Shown one piece after another: positions 45,648-55,550 of a DNA stretch of 64,000 nucleotides (position 1 is its first letter; the number at the start of each line of letters is the position of its first letter). The notes under the pieces were generated by a model. That model made no database searches, was not told the DNA's origin, and was given only the letters and a program-made list of their open reading frames with translations. The translations under genes and the position numbers were made by a program. The DNA comes from Gnetum montanum (taxonomy: Eukaryota > Streptophyta > Gnetopsida > Gnetales > Gnetaceae). Location of the stretch: the NCBI GenBank assembly GCA_015680685.1, contig MNCI01023303.1:67769-131768 (forward strand). Direction: 5' to 3'.

Positions 45648-47343
45648 GTAACGACAGAAAATGTCGGCAGCTGGAAATACCGACCGATATTCCGGCGTAC
45701 ACAGTTTTAGCCACGGATCTGCGCGAGGGCTATGCTGAAAAAGAAACGAATCTGCGGCGCCCTGAACGGTCTTGTCGATCAGACAGGGACTTACGAGTCA
45801 GTAAAAGCGGTGACGATTACGGATTTTTGCGTGACGTGCTTTGTTGCGAGAGATCGTAAAACGGGGAGACAACGACGTAGATAGATCGCAACGAAGATAA
45901 CGCTAAAGCGCCGGAAAGATGTTAACCGGGAGAGACAAACGTATACTTCACAAAGATCAAAGATCTATGTTTCAATGCTGGATCGGATATATGCTTCCGT
46001 GTATATTACGTTACAACGGGAGAAAACCCCCAATAACTGGATACAAAATGAGCGCAAAACAACAAGAAAACTGTGTGGACAGAAATCTGATCTACCTTGT
46101 GGACCCAAAGCCTAGGTGCAGGAATGGTCAAGCTCTAAAGTCTATCAATCTTTTGAATGATAGAACCTGCTAACTGGGCGAGACGACTCTGCAATTCCTG
46201 TTCTGCTTCTTTGCTCCGGGTAGATCTGTTGCTAAACCTCAGGCGTGTTGTGTTCTGTTTCGGCTAACGGATCGTGTTTGCAGCGATTATCAAAAGGCTG
46301 CTCTTGTTTCACTGCTCAAAGATGATGAGTGTTCCCTTGCTCAGAAAATGCTCTTGTCCTCTTGATCTGCTGTCAACAAAAAGCGATAAGTGCTCTGGTG
46401 CTCTGGTTTGTCAACTTGCCAACCTGCTGCCCTCTCTCCAAAAAGTCCCCCCTTTTTGTATATTTGTCAGTCGGAGTATTTATAGGTCGCGACATGCGCA
46501 ACCCTGATGATGTTGGCCCGAATGTCGCGGATCCTGTTGGCGCGATTCTTTTAAGTCGAACTACGACTATGCACAACATGCTCATCGAACTGCGACTACG
46601 CACAACACGCTCGTTTGCGTGCTGTGCGTGTAAAGAGCGGGCCCATGGGCGTGTGTCGGCTGTGTTTGCGCTCATTCGCTTTGTGTTACGTGTGTGAACG
46701 TACTGTCGTCAAAACAATGAGTTCAAGATTGTTTTACACTCACCACGCAGCTATGCGTAGCAAAGCGTAAATGTATCGTACGCTCACTACGCAGCCGTGC
46801 GTGGTGAAGCGTAAACCAAGTTTTAACTTACATTCATCACACAACTACGCGTGATAAAGCGTAAACAATGCATAACTTACGGTTACCACGCAGCGGCGCG
46901 TGGTGGAGCGTAAGGAGCGTGCCACTTTGAATCACGACCCACGCACTGGTACACACCGCTGCGTAACGCGCGTAAAGGCCACTTATATTATGCGCCGCAA
47001 GAAAAATTACCAAGTCATCGTACTTTTCTGGATTTTGCCTTCAACTGCTTTGGAGCTTATTACGCTCATCACGCTGCCGTGCGTGATAGAGCGTAAACTT
47101 GTCCTTGAACAAATTCGCCGTTGGCTGTCTCGGAGCTTATTACGCTCATCACGCTGCCGTGCGTGATAGAGCGTAAACTTATCCTTGAACAAATTCGCCG
47201 TTGGCTATCTCGGAGCTTATTACGCTCATCACGCTGTCGTGCGTGATAGAGCGTAAACTTGTCCTTAGTCAAATTCGAGGCGTGTTCTTGCTCAAATTAC
47301 GAATCTCCGCCTAAGGCCGACCCGTAATTTTCACGGTGTTTCA
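45648..47343 (-). repeat. Solo LTR of family 1, 1696 bp, inside aORF intron 2 of element C
   Basis: On the minus strand it starts TGAAACACCGTGAAAA and ends ...TCTGTCGTTACA, matching both ends of the B LTR and the end of the A LTR. Perfect target duplication AAAGT at 45643-45647 and 47344-47348. No internal sequence remains, so it arose by LTR-LTR recombination after insertion. TATA box TATAAATA at 46484-46477. Confidence 0.95.
47052..47280. repeat. 80-bp tandem repeat in the solo LTR, ~2.9 copies
   Basis: Units begin ggagcttattacgctc at 47052, 47132 and 47212. Each holds a strong inverted repeat: TTACGCTcATCACGC then GCGTGATagAGCGTAA around a short loop. Earlier in the LTR (46740-46920) similar but non-tandem hairpins occur. 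Confidence 0.85.
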
Positions 47344-47879
47344 AAAGTCAAATGGTCTTACCTGGTTATCCTGTACACTGTGCCAGGAGGATTCTGGAAC
47401 AGGGTGTGTGCACGGGCAGCTATGAATAATGTATTGTTGATGTAATCTAACCCCGGTGGCAGCAATGCCCACAAACACGTTAACGGGCGGGTTGACTTGG
47501 GCCCGTGGGTAGTGCCATCCTCATCAACAAATGGCCCCTCGTCAATGTCTTCCATAAAGACCACGACACCTTCGACGGCCCCCGGCAGTATTGCATCAAC
47601 CGCACTTTGTGCGGTCACCTCGTCAAAAAACGACCACATAGCCACTTCAAAATTGGTTAACAGGAAAGCCAGAAATTCACCGGCACCTTCCCTGAACCAC
47701 ACCCCCTTGCTATCCACGAATAGATTCGGGGGCGCATCGCCATCCTCAACGCGGCCAGCCCATGTCAAAACCCTGACGAGTTCAACCACGATAAGAAAGC
47801 ATTTGCTATCCCTGCAACCAATCGTAATGTCACAAAATGAAAGTTTACATCTTAAATTGGCAAAAAAAAATTAATTGTT

Positions 47880-48740
47880 TATGCCCAGCGTATACGCTGA
47901 ACACAACGTATACGCCAACTCTACAGCATGAAAAACACAACTTACGCCCAGCGTATACGCTGCACACAGCGCATACGCCTGTGATTCACGCTCGGCGTAT
48001 ACACTAAACTCAGCATATACGCCAAACGGCACTTGGCACGATTCAAGCTTGGCATACACGCTGAACACAGAGCGTATACGCCGGGCGAGCTTACACAGTG
48101 TATACGCTACAAAACTCAGCATCTACGCTGAAACCCAAATCCCTCATGCATAGCATATACGTTGAAAAAACCCTCAGCGTATACGCCCGAATCCGCAGTC
48201 TGTCCAGAGAACCAGTATGACGAAAAAAAAACCAGGCGTGTACAGCGCATATGCTGAGGAAACCCTTAGGGTACACGCCGTCACGAAATATAATTTACGC
48301 TGGTACAAGCATGTCTATAAGCTTCACAGTTACGCTAAATAACAAAAGGACACTAATAAAATGGATGACACCTACGCTGCACAATTACACCGACGTATAC
48401 GCTGAGCAAACCCTCGGTGTATACTCTCAATTTCAAGTTCGGCGTGAACAGTTTATGCCAGAAAGCGGTATGCCGAAGACAATTGCACGTGTATGGCGTA
48501 TACGTCGAACAAACCCTCAGCGTATACGTCGTCGCAAGAAGTAGAACCTACGCTGAGGACAAACATGCTGACAAACCTTTACGCTAAAACAACGCGAAAC
48601 AAATGTTTACGCCAGGACTGAACACTGTCTACGCTGCACAGATTACGCTACGATGAAAACCCTCGTAAACTCGTTACGCTCGACGTATATGTCAGGCTCG
48701 TCTACGCTAGAAAGCACAAACAAAAATAGAAGCAGGGATC
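47880..48740. repeat. GCGTATACGC palindrome array in aORF intron 1, element C
   Basis: Intron 1 (48749-47812 on the minus strand) is filled with cagcgtatacgctga-like words in both orientations, as in D's intron 1 and the family-2 LTRs. No gene. Confidence 0.75.
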
Positions 48741-49125
48741 AAGGCTTACCTCTGTGACGTCACGGACCACGTCGGCATCTTCGGCCTAGGCAGGCCCTGC
48801 AGCATGGCCTCCGTCTCCTCGACGAAGGTTAGATCGGGGTCCTTCCGCCCCTAGCCCTCCACTTCCTTACCCTTGCCCATTTCAGAGCGTCTACGCTAGT
48901 GATCAGCGTTCACACTGAGTAACTGTACGCTGGCATCAAGAAGCCTTGGCGTCTACGTTGGGTTCAACCTTCGGCATCTACGCTCAAGTTCTAGGGTTAT
49001 GCTTACGCTAGGGTATGGTAGTTTACGCTTACGCTTTGGCAGTTGCACGCTTACGCTTACGCTCGCTTGGGTTACGCTCTACGCTGTCACTTTCAAAACA
49101 GAAAACAAATGGACCCCCCTTCCCT

Positions 49126-49132
49126 TTATATA
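49126..49132 (-). promoter_or_regulatory. Putative TATA box of aORF, element C
   Basis: Minus strand TATATAA in ggcgctatataaaggg, about 245 bases upstream of the aORF ATG; matches D's box with flanking GCGC. The segment 48881-49120 holds TTACGC words and the untranslated start. Confidence 0.6.
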
Positions 49133-49299
49133 GCGCCTGGTGATGCTGATGCTAACGCTGCCACTGCTTACACCGCCGTTGCCTCGTTTTCGCCTTTTTT
49201 GCCTTTTTTTCACCAAAATCTGTCCAAAACGATAAAATCTAACAAAAAATTCATTAAAACATAGGGATTATTACGCCCTGGTTCCTCTGCGGACCCATT

Positions 49300-49440
49300 T
49301 TTACACTAGTTTAAACAGCCATCAGCCCGATACGGCCTTAAACTACCATTTCCTCACCCAATGATGGCCCGGTATGGCCTTAAACTACCGCTCACTGCCC
49401 GGCAAGGCATAAAACTGCCATACATCCAGGTGTGACGATA
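49300..49440. repeat. Module-border hairpin repeats between aORF promoter and pol, element C
   Basis: Three copies: gcccgatacggccttaaact, gcccggtatggccttaaact and a decayed gcccggcaaggcataaaact. They lie on the far side of the aORF from the gag-pro set. No gene from 49140 to 49522 apart from these. Confidence 0.75.
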
Positions 49441-49522
49441 ATCCACCGTTATACACGTACACATAGTCTAAAATCGTCAAAAGACACGGAACAACCCCTT
49501 TGCTCATGTAACTCTCGGTTGA

Positions 49523-52500
49523 TTGGCAGGGATGAGCTCAATGGACTACCAAAGCTTAACTACACCGTTGACCATCGACGGACCACACGACACCATTACA
49601 CGGGACTTTGACATAAACTTCATCAATTCAAGTTCACTAATGGACGACGCGGTCATAGCCTCAACACAGAAAACAACATATGACTACGGAGGCATGACGA
49701 AATTTCTTGATATAGAGGCCGAAAACATCACTGAAGATCCGTTAGCTGAAACACCCATCACCATGCCCGATGGGGAAATCAAAATATTAAAATTAAGTAC
49801 ACTACTACAACCACACTTGGCCCAAGACATTCAGCACGTACTTAGGGAAAACATGAAAGCATTCGCTTGGTCTTACACGGACATGCCTGGGCTAGATCCT
49901 AGAATTGTCCAACACAACATTATTTTGGACCCCAAACTGAGACCGATAAAACAAAAAGCACGAAAAGTTAGACCCGAGGTGGCATTGGCAGTCCGCAATG
50001 AGATCACCAAGCTTTATCAAGCTGGTTTCATTCGGGCTGTTGATTACGCCGAATGGGTATCCAACATGGTCATCGTCCCGAAGAAAAACGGAAGCATTCG
50101 CTTATGCATCGACTTCCGAGATCTAAACGTAGCAACCATAAAAGACGACTTTCCCTTACCCAGCATCGATCAACTCGTTGACTCGACTGCCGGACATGCC
50201 TTACTATCTTTTATGGATGGTTTTTCGGGATACAACCAGATACGCATCAACCCTGAACATCAACTTCGAACAACCTTCATGACCCCATGGGGAACTTTTT
50301 GTTACACAATGATGCCCTTTGGTCTCAAGAATGTTGGGGCCACTTATCAAAGGGCCATGACGTTTATCTTTAGCGATTATATGTTACGATCGCTCAATGA
50401 CTATGTGGATGACATCGTGGTTAAGTCACAAACAACCAAGCAACATGCACAAGACCTCGACCTAGTCTTAAAACATTGTCTAAAATACGAGCTAAGGCTT
50501 AACCCCAAAAAATGCGTCTTCGGTGTCAAAACAGGCAAGATGCTCGGATTCATAGCCTCTGAAGCAGGGATACGAGTGGACCCCGATAAGGTCAAGGCCA
50601 TTACCAACCTGAAACCACCCAGTAACCTTACCGAACTTCGAGGTCTACAAGGTAGATTGCAGTTTATCAGGCGTTTCGTAGAAAACTTAATAGACAAACT
50701 GAAACCTATGAACCACCTGTTGCGTAAAAATGTCCATTTCGAATGGACTCCGCAGTGCCAGGAAGCCTTCAAAAATATCAAAATAGCACTTGCCCGAATG
50801 CCTACGGTTTACCCGCCCCAAAACAACAAACCATTTTACATCTACCTTGCCACTTCAGAATTGTCCATCGCGTCCATGCTCTGCCAAAAACGAGATGACG
50901 GAACTGAAGTCCCTGTATACTACTTGAGCCATGCCTTAGTTGCCCATGAAAAGAAATACAACGACATGGAGAGGTCATGCTTAGCTTTGGTCTTTTCTCT
51001 AAGAAAATGGCGACATTACCTCTTCCGTAATCAAGTTCACGTAATCTGTAAGGACAATGTACTGAGAGCCATAACAGGAAACATATACGAAACGAGCTGA
51101 ATAGCCCGATGGAAAGCCATGATCACTGAGTTTGACCTGTACTATGTAACACAATCATCAGTTAAAGGTCAAGCCATAGCAAATCAAATGGCCGCATCAC
51201 CAACGCATGACCAAGCAACCATAGAGCCTGAATTCCCAGATGAAAGTATAAGCACAATAGACACGGTGCCTGATGACTACAATGCCATTTTAAACTTCTA
51301 CGAAGCATCCACCTCTCGAGGAGGAAGTGTGGCCGCTGTCATCACTTATCCCTCCAGGGAGATCTGACCCTTTGCCTATCGCTTCAATTTTCGCTGTACT
51401 AACAACATAGTAGAGTACGAAGGTCTCCTTAGAGGTCTCGCAACAGCACTAGCTTCAGATATCACACGGCTCATAGTTAGAGGGGATTCGCAATTGGTTG
51501 TAAACCAAGTTACAGACATTTACACATGCAAAGCCCAACATTTACAACCATACTGTGACTTGGCGAAACATTTAATAAAACGATTCGAAAACATTGATGT
51601 GCAACAAGTCTCTCAAAATGATAACACCATCGCAGATGCGTTAGCCACACTAGCGTTAAATATAGCGCCCGACATGTTCCAAGCCTTGCCAAGCTCCGTA
51701 ATCAGGTGCGATGAACCAATAACCTCTGAAACATTGTCGATCGCATCTGTTAGTACAACACACGCGATAGAATGGTATGATGACATAAAAGAATACCTTC
51801 TACGCAGCGAAGCACCACTCCATCTAACAAATGCGCAAAAGGACACCATACAAAAACGTTCTAAGCAATATACCCTGGTAGGGGACACACTATGTCGTAG
51901 ATCCTACGAAGGCGTATTGCTAACGTGCGTCACTAGTACTAACGCCCAAACAATCGTTAATCAGGTACATGAGGGACTATGTGGAGGACACATAGCACCA
52001 AAAGCCATGGCCATGAAAATAAGACACTTAGGCTATTATTGGCCACACATGGAATACGACTGCTCCTCCAAAGTCAAAACATGCAACATTTTTCAAAAAC
52101 ATAGTAACTTAATACATGTACCGCCAAACGAGTTGCACACAGCACAAATAACATGGCCTTTTCAAAAGTGGGGATTGAACCTTATCGGCCCGATAACACC
52201 CTCATCTTCTGCAAGGCACAGTTTCATCATAACCACTACTGAATATTTCACGAAGTGGGTAGAAGCAGCTCCCCTTCGGAAAACGACTTCTAAACACGTG
52301 TGCAACTTTATCCTAGAAAACATTGTAACCCACTTTAGCACCCCTTTGACAATTATTACTGAAAATGGGCCGCAATCTAGTAGTGCCGAAACAAAAACCT
52401 TTTGAGAAGGTCTGGGGATCAAACACTCGTTTTCCTCTCCTTACTATCCTCAGAGCAATGGGCAGGCAGAAGCAACCAATAAGAAGATCGTAGAAATACT

Positions 52501-53011
52501 TAAGAAAATGCTAAACCAAAGCAAAAGGAAGTGGCATGAGCAATTACTATACGCATTATGGGCTTACCGCACTACTCACTGGACATCAACAAGTAAAACT
52601 CCGTACAGTCTTGTTTACGGTTCAGAAGCTGTTTTACCTTTAGAATTGCAGGTACCGTCTTTAAGGATCACACTCTCCAGACTCCTCGACGATGATCAAA
52701 ATAATGAGCTACGTCTCATTGACCTCGACTCGGCGGAAGAAGAACGTGTACGCGCACTCGATCAGATCGAATGGTACCAAAAGCAACAACGACAGCGACA
52801 TCGGCATGACATCAATAGACGCCCAATCCACGAAGGTGATTTCGTACTCAAAGTTTTTCGGGAACACCCTGACAAATTCTCAGCCAACTGGGAAGGGCCT
52901 TACGTGGTCATCAAAGCATTCGATAACGGTGCATTCAAGCTGGCCGACATGGAAGGAAACGAGTTCGCTAATCTGACAAATCATTTGTACCTAAAACCAT
53001 TCTATGTCTGA
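49523..53011 (+). pseudogene. pol: pol of element C: RT, two RNase H domains, integrase
   Basis: One frame with only three stops, all TGA (51098, 51365, 52403). RT: PKKNGSIRLCIDFRDLN, FMDGFSGYNQIRIN, TPWGTFCYTMMPFGLKN, YVDD at 50402. First RNase H: KPFYIYLATSELSIASML to GNIYETS. Second, archaeal-type RNase H as in Tat elements: NNIVEYEGLLRGL, RGDSQLVVNQV, NTIADALATLA. Integrase: zinc motif VHEGLCGGH ... TCNIFQKH with the last Cys replaced by Phe (52091); core with Asn (52178) and Glu (52361) in place of the first two catalytic Asp, Glu kept at 52469; GPY module NWEGPYVVIKAF. C-terminus NHLYLKPFYV. A splice acceptor-like ttgattggcag precedes the conserved start. Not active as it stands. Confidence 0.95.
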
Positions 53012-53025
53012 ACACAAACTCAGGT

Positions 53026-53340
53026 ACGTGCAAGTCCTGGATTATGACTATAAACTGATACCACAGAACAGTCCTGGATTATGACTTAAAACTAATACCA
53101 CAGTGTCCGCAATGACAATAAACTACCATCCGTCCAGCATGACAGTAAATTGTCGCCGTCACAACCATCAGGGTCCGCCAAGACTATAAACTAGCTTACC
53201 TCTTCATAGTCCGCTAAGACTAAAAACTGGCAACGTACCGTCCGCCACGACGCTAAACAGGCAATGTCCAACGATTTATGACATAAAACTAACCCACGAC
53301 AGTCTGCCAAGACTATAAACTGGCAAGTTCACATCTGGCA
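53026..53340. repeat. Hairpin and 38-bp repeats between integrase and 3' LTR, element C
   Basis: Two copies of the 38-bp unit (agtcctggattatgac... at 53026-53100) and then about seven hairpin motifs such as gtccgcaatgacaataaact, gtccgccaagactataaact and gtccgccacgacgctaaac. All have the GTC/GAC stem. Confidence 0.8.
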
Positions 53341-54326
53341 CCTCACTCCGCGGCCATGCTCATTCATCGCTCGCTTCATTGCACCACTTGCTATCAGCTG
53401 CCATCTTCAGTACTACTTTCGTTTGCATACAGTACCTACCGCTCTCTAGCACCTCGGTGCCATCAGCCGCCATGTAAGTCTAAGCTCGTCTGTTCACTCA
53501 TGGTTTTCTTATCTCCTTGGCGTTACGTTTGCAGGATGACACCCGGAAGTTTCGTACAAAGATGCACTTCGTCGTAAGCAGCAAGATAAGACAATGTTCA
53601 TAGCGTACCTAGCAAGACTAAATCAAACCATTCACTAGTACATCCCCATTCATTCCCCAGTTTCCATTCAACTACACCCTTGACACACCCAGTACATTCA
53701 AAACATTGAGCACGCTGTTTCACGCTACGATACGCCACACAGTACAACACCTGCGCACGAGTACACAAACAGAGCAAAGTTTACATTAAAAAAAAACCCG
53801 GGCACTTTCCATGTAAGCCCCAGGTGGGAAGGCAGTCGTCTCAAAACCAAGTACTCGTACCCAAAATGGTCGAAAAGCATCCAGTCGCATGGCTTTGGCT
53901 CCCTGTCAACAGGTTCCCCTGAGCACTAAACATGGGCCCTGTTCTCCCAAAGAATGCAACACATCCTCTGGTAGCTTTGGTCCCGTCAACAAGTTCTCTT
54001 GCACACTAACCAAGTGCCTTGTTCCGCCAAAAGACACACCTTGCATGTCTAAACTCTGAGTCTGCTAAACAATGGCTATTGACAAGGATCGACATGCCTC
54101 ACCTCAGAGCATCCCCTTTCCCCTGATTAATCTCCTGGACCGATCATCAGTCCTCACAATCTCCCTAGCCTCCTAGATACAAAATTCTCCTTCCCCAATC
54201 GTCTGTGCTACTGAACACGGTGCGATGACGTCTCGTCCAAGTGGCAGCAGACAACATTTCTATCGAGTTGCTTGTGGTGTTTTGCACTTCTTTGTCGAAG
54301 CTTCTCGGGTCGATTCCTCCAAGCGT
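53341..54326 (+). other. 3' non-coding module of element C with a 61-nt intron
   Basis: GT-AG intron 53474-53534 (donor gtaagtctaagc, acceptor gtttgcag), 61 nt, conserved with D. Flanking reading frames are short (a 14-codon ATGACACCCGG... frame follows the acceptor). It could belong to a short separate transcript or the 3' UTR. No other gene is visible. Confidence 0.45.
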
Positions 54327-54343
54327 CAACAAAGAGGGGCCAA
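54327..54343 (+). other. Polypurine tract, element C
   Basis: caacaaagaggggccaa directly before the 3' LTR start; the same in D. Confidence 0.75.
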
Positions 54344-55545
54344 TGAAACACCACAAAATTCGGAGCTTAGTACTTGTCCGACACCAAACAGGACCCTGGA
54401 ACCCACGAACGACGTCGGCTGCATGATCGCAACACCTAGTTTTTGCTAAGTATATGGTGCCAACGTATACACTCCAGCATATACGCCAAGATCACACAGC
54501 GTATACGCCCAGCGTATACGCTCGGCATATAGCGTATACGCCCAGCGTATACGCCCAACATTCCAGCGCATATGTCCGGCCCTCCGACGTACACGCCCAG
54601 GCACTGCAGATTGACACGCTCGACGATAGGATCTCCAATGACAGCATGAAGATGACACCGAAGAGCAAGGATTGAAGCAAGTGGCACCCTTTGGCGTATA
54701 CGCCCGGCGTTTACGCCCAGCATCCATCAGCATATACGCCCGACGTATACACCCAGCATTCCAGCGTATACGCCCAGTGCTCAACATCTCCACCCAGTTC
54801 ACGCCCAGCATTTTCAACATATACACCGACCTGATGCGGCGTATACGCCCAGCGTATACGCCCAGCGTATACGCCCAGCAGTTGTAACATTTTGTATATT
54901 TGTAAAGTGTATGCACCCGGTCAACGCGCCACGTGTCTCCCATCCCGAGTCTAGCATAACAACCTGTATAAAACCCCTATTTTTCCACTTCATCCAGACG
55001 GTTGGCAAAATCCCGGAGCATACCAGAGAACATTTACGCTGCGCAAAAGAGCAAAAAACCTTCTTACACTGGGAAGCCCTGCACGCTGCGGATCTAGTCT
55101 CTTACGCTTCGCTCTCCCTGCAAACCGACCGAGTCATACCTGTGTACGTCGGGGCTTTTCGTCCGCCTTGTGTTCCCACAACTACGTTAGACCGGTGCAC
55201 TGTACTCTGACTCTGTAATTCTATCGTTTCATTTGCTGCAAGTTCTTTTACAGTTTTACGTGAATTTAACCCACGCCTCGCTCACGCTTCGTTTGCATCC
55301 GTTTACGTTTTACGCTGTTTTCGCTGTTTCTGCCTGCACGCCGTTTACGCATAACCCAGTGTATAGCATTTTGCGTAGGCACAGGGAAATCCTTGTCTGA
55401 TCCGTGTGCAGACCACCCAAGGTACTCTGCCTCCGTTGCATTCCAGCTCGCCCTCAGGCGAAGGCAGGGTCTTCTGTATCCGTCCCGCGATCCCACAGCC
55501 TCTGTTTTCCCTTCCAGCCGGAGACCGACGATTTCGGGCCATACA
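54344..55545 (+). repeat. 3' LTR of element C (family 2), 1202 bp
   Basis: Starts TGAAACACCACAAAATTCGG and ends TTCGGGCCATACA, then the target duplication CCATG and the continuation of D's aORF exon 4. Palindrome array 54460-54880; TATA box 54967-54973. Confidence 0.93.
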
Positions 55546-55550
55546 CCATG

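Larger units (their letters stand above)
42546..48880 (-). pseudogene. aORF of element C: spliced antisense gene with solo LTR in an intron
   Basis: Exons: 48880-48750, 47811-47362 (450 nt), 45582-45320, 45226-44186, about 44082-43856, 43764-43570, 43493-42711 and ~42640-42546 (ends DDPPITDA, TAG). Exon 1 is 131 nt as in D and has a TAG where D has Gln. Exon 2 reads FLIVVELVRVLTWAG ... VWFREGAGEFLAFLL ... NTLFIAARAHTLFQNPPGTV, the HAD-like domain lacking catalytic Asp. Exon 4 has GLLELFMTPSPNFSIGEMIG; exons 5-6 are acidic; exon 7 is Lys/Glu-rich with a shared end motif FGLGGSAMV. The acceptor before exon 3 reads AT instead of AG, and exons 4 and 7 have stops and a frameshift near 42980. Cellular role unknown. 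Confidence 0.78.
35885..55545 (+). mobile_element. Element C: near-complete family-2 retrotransposon nested in D
   Basis: LTR 35885-37099, PBS 37105, leader with palindromes, gag-pro 37992-41991, hairpin repeats, antisense gene 48880-42546, pol 49523-53011, hairpin and 38-bp repeats, 3' module, polypurine tract, LTR 54344-55545. Five-base target duplication CCATG at 35880-35884 and 55546-55550. Removing the nested solo LTR leaves about 17.96 kb. In the first ~245 aligned LTR bases I count by eye about 24 differences, 21 of them transitions, so the insertion is old. Confidence 0.92.

Noticed and set aside
47880-48740. CRISPR-like regular short repeats
   Set aside because: Repeats are degenerate palindromes with irregular spacing, in an intron of a plant retrotransposon; no spacers, leader or cas genes.
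49523-53011. A possible env-like ORF after integrase
   Set aside because: The stretch after the integrase stop has only repeats, a 61-nt intron and short frames; no signal peptide, membrane segment or long ORF.
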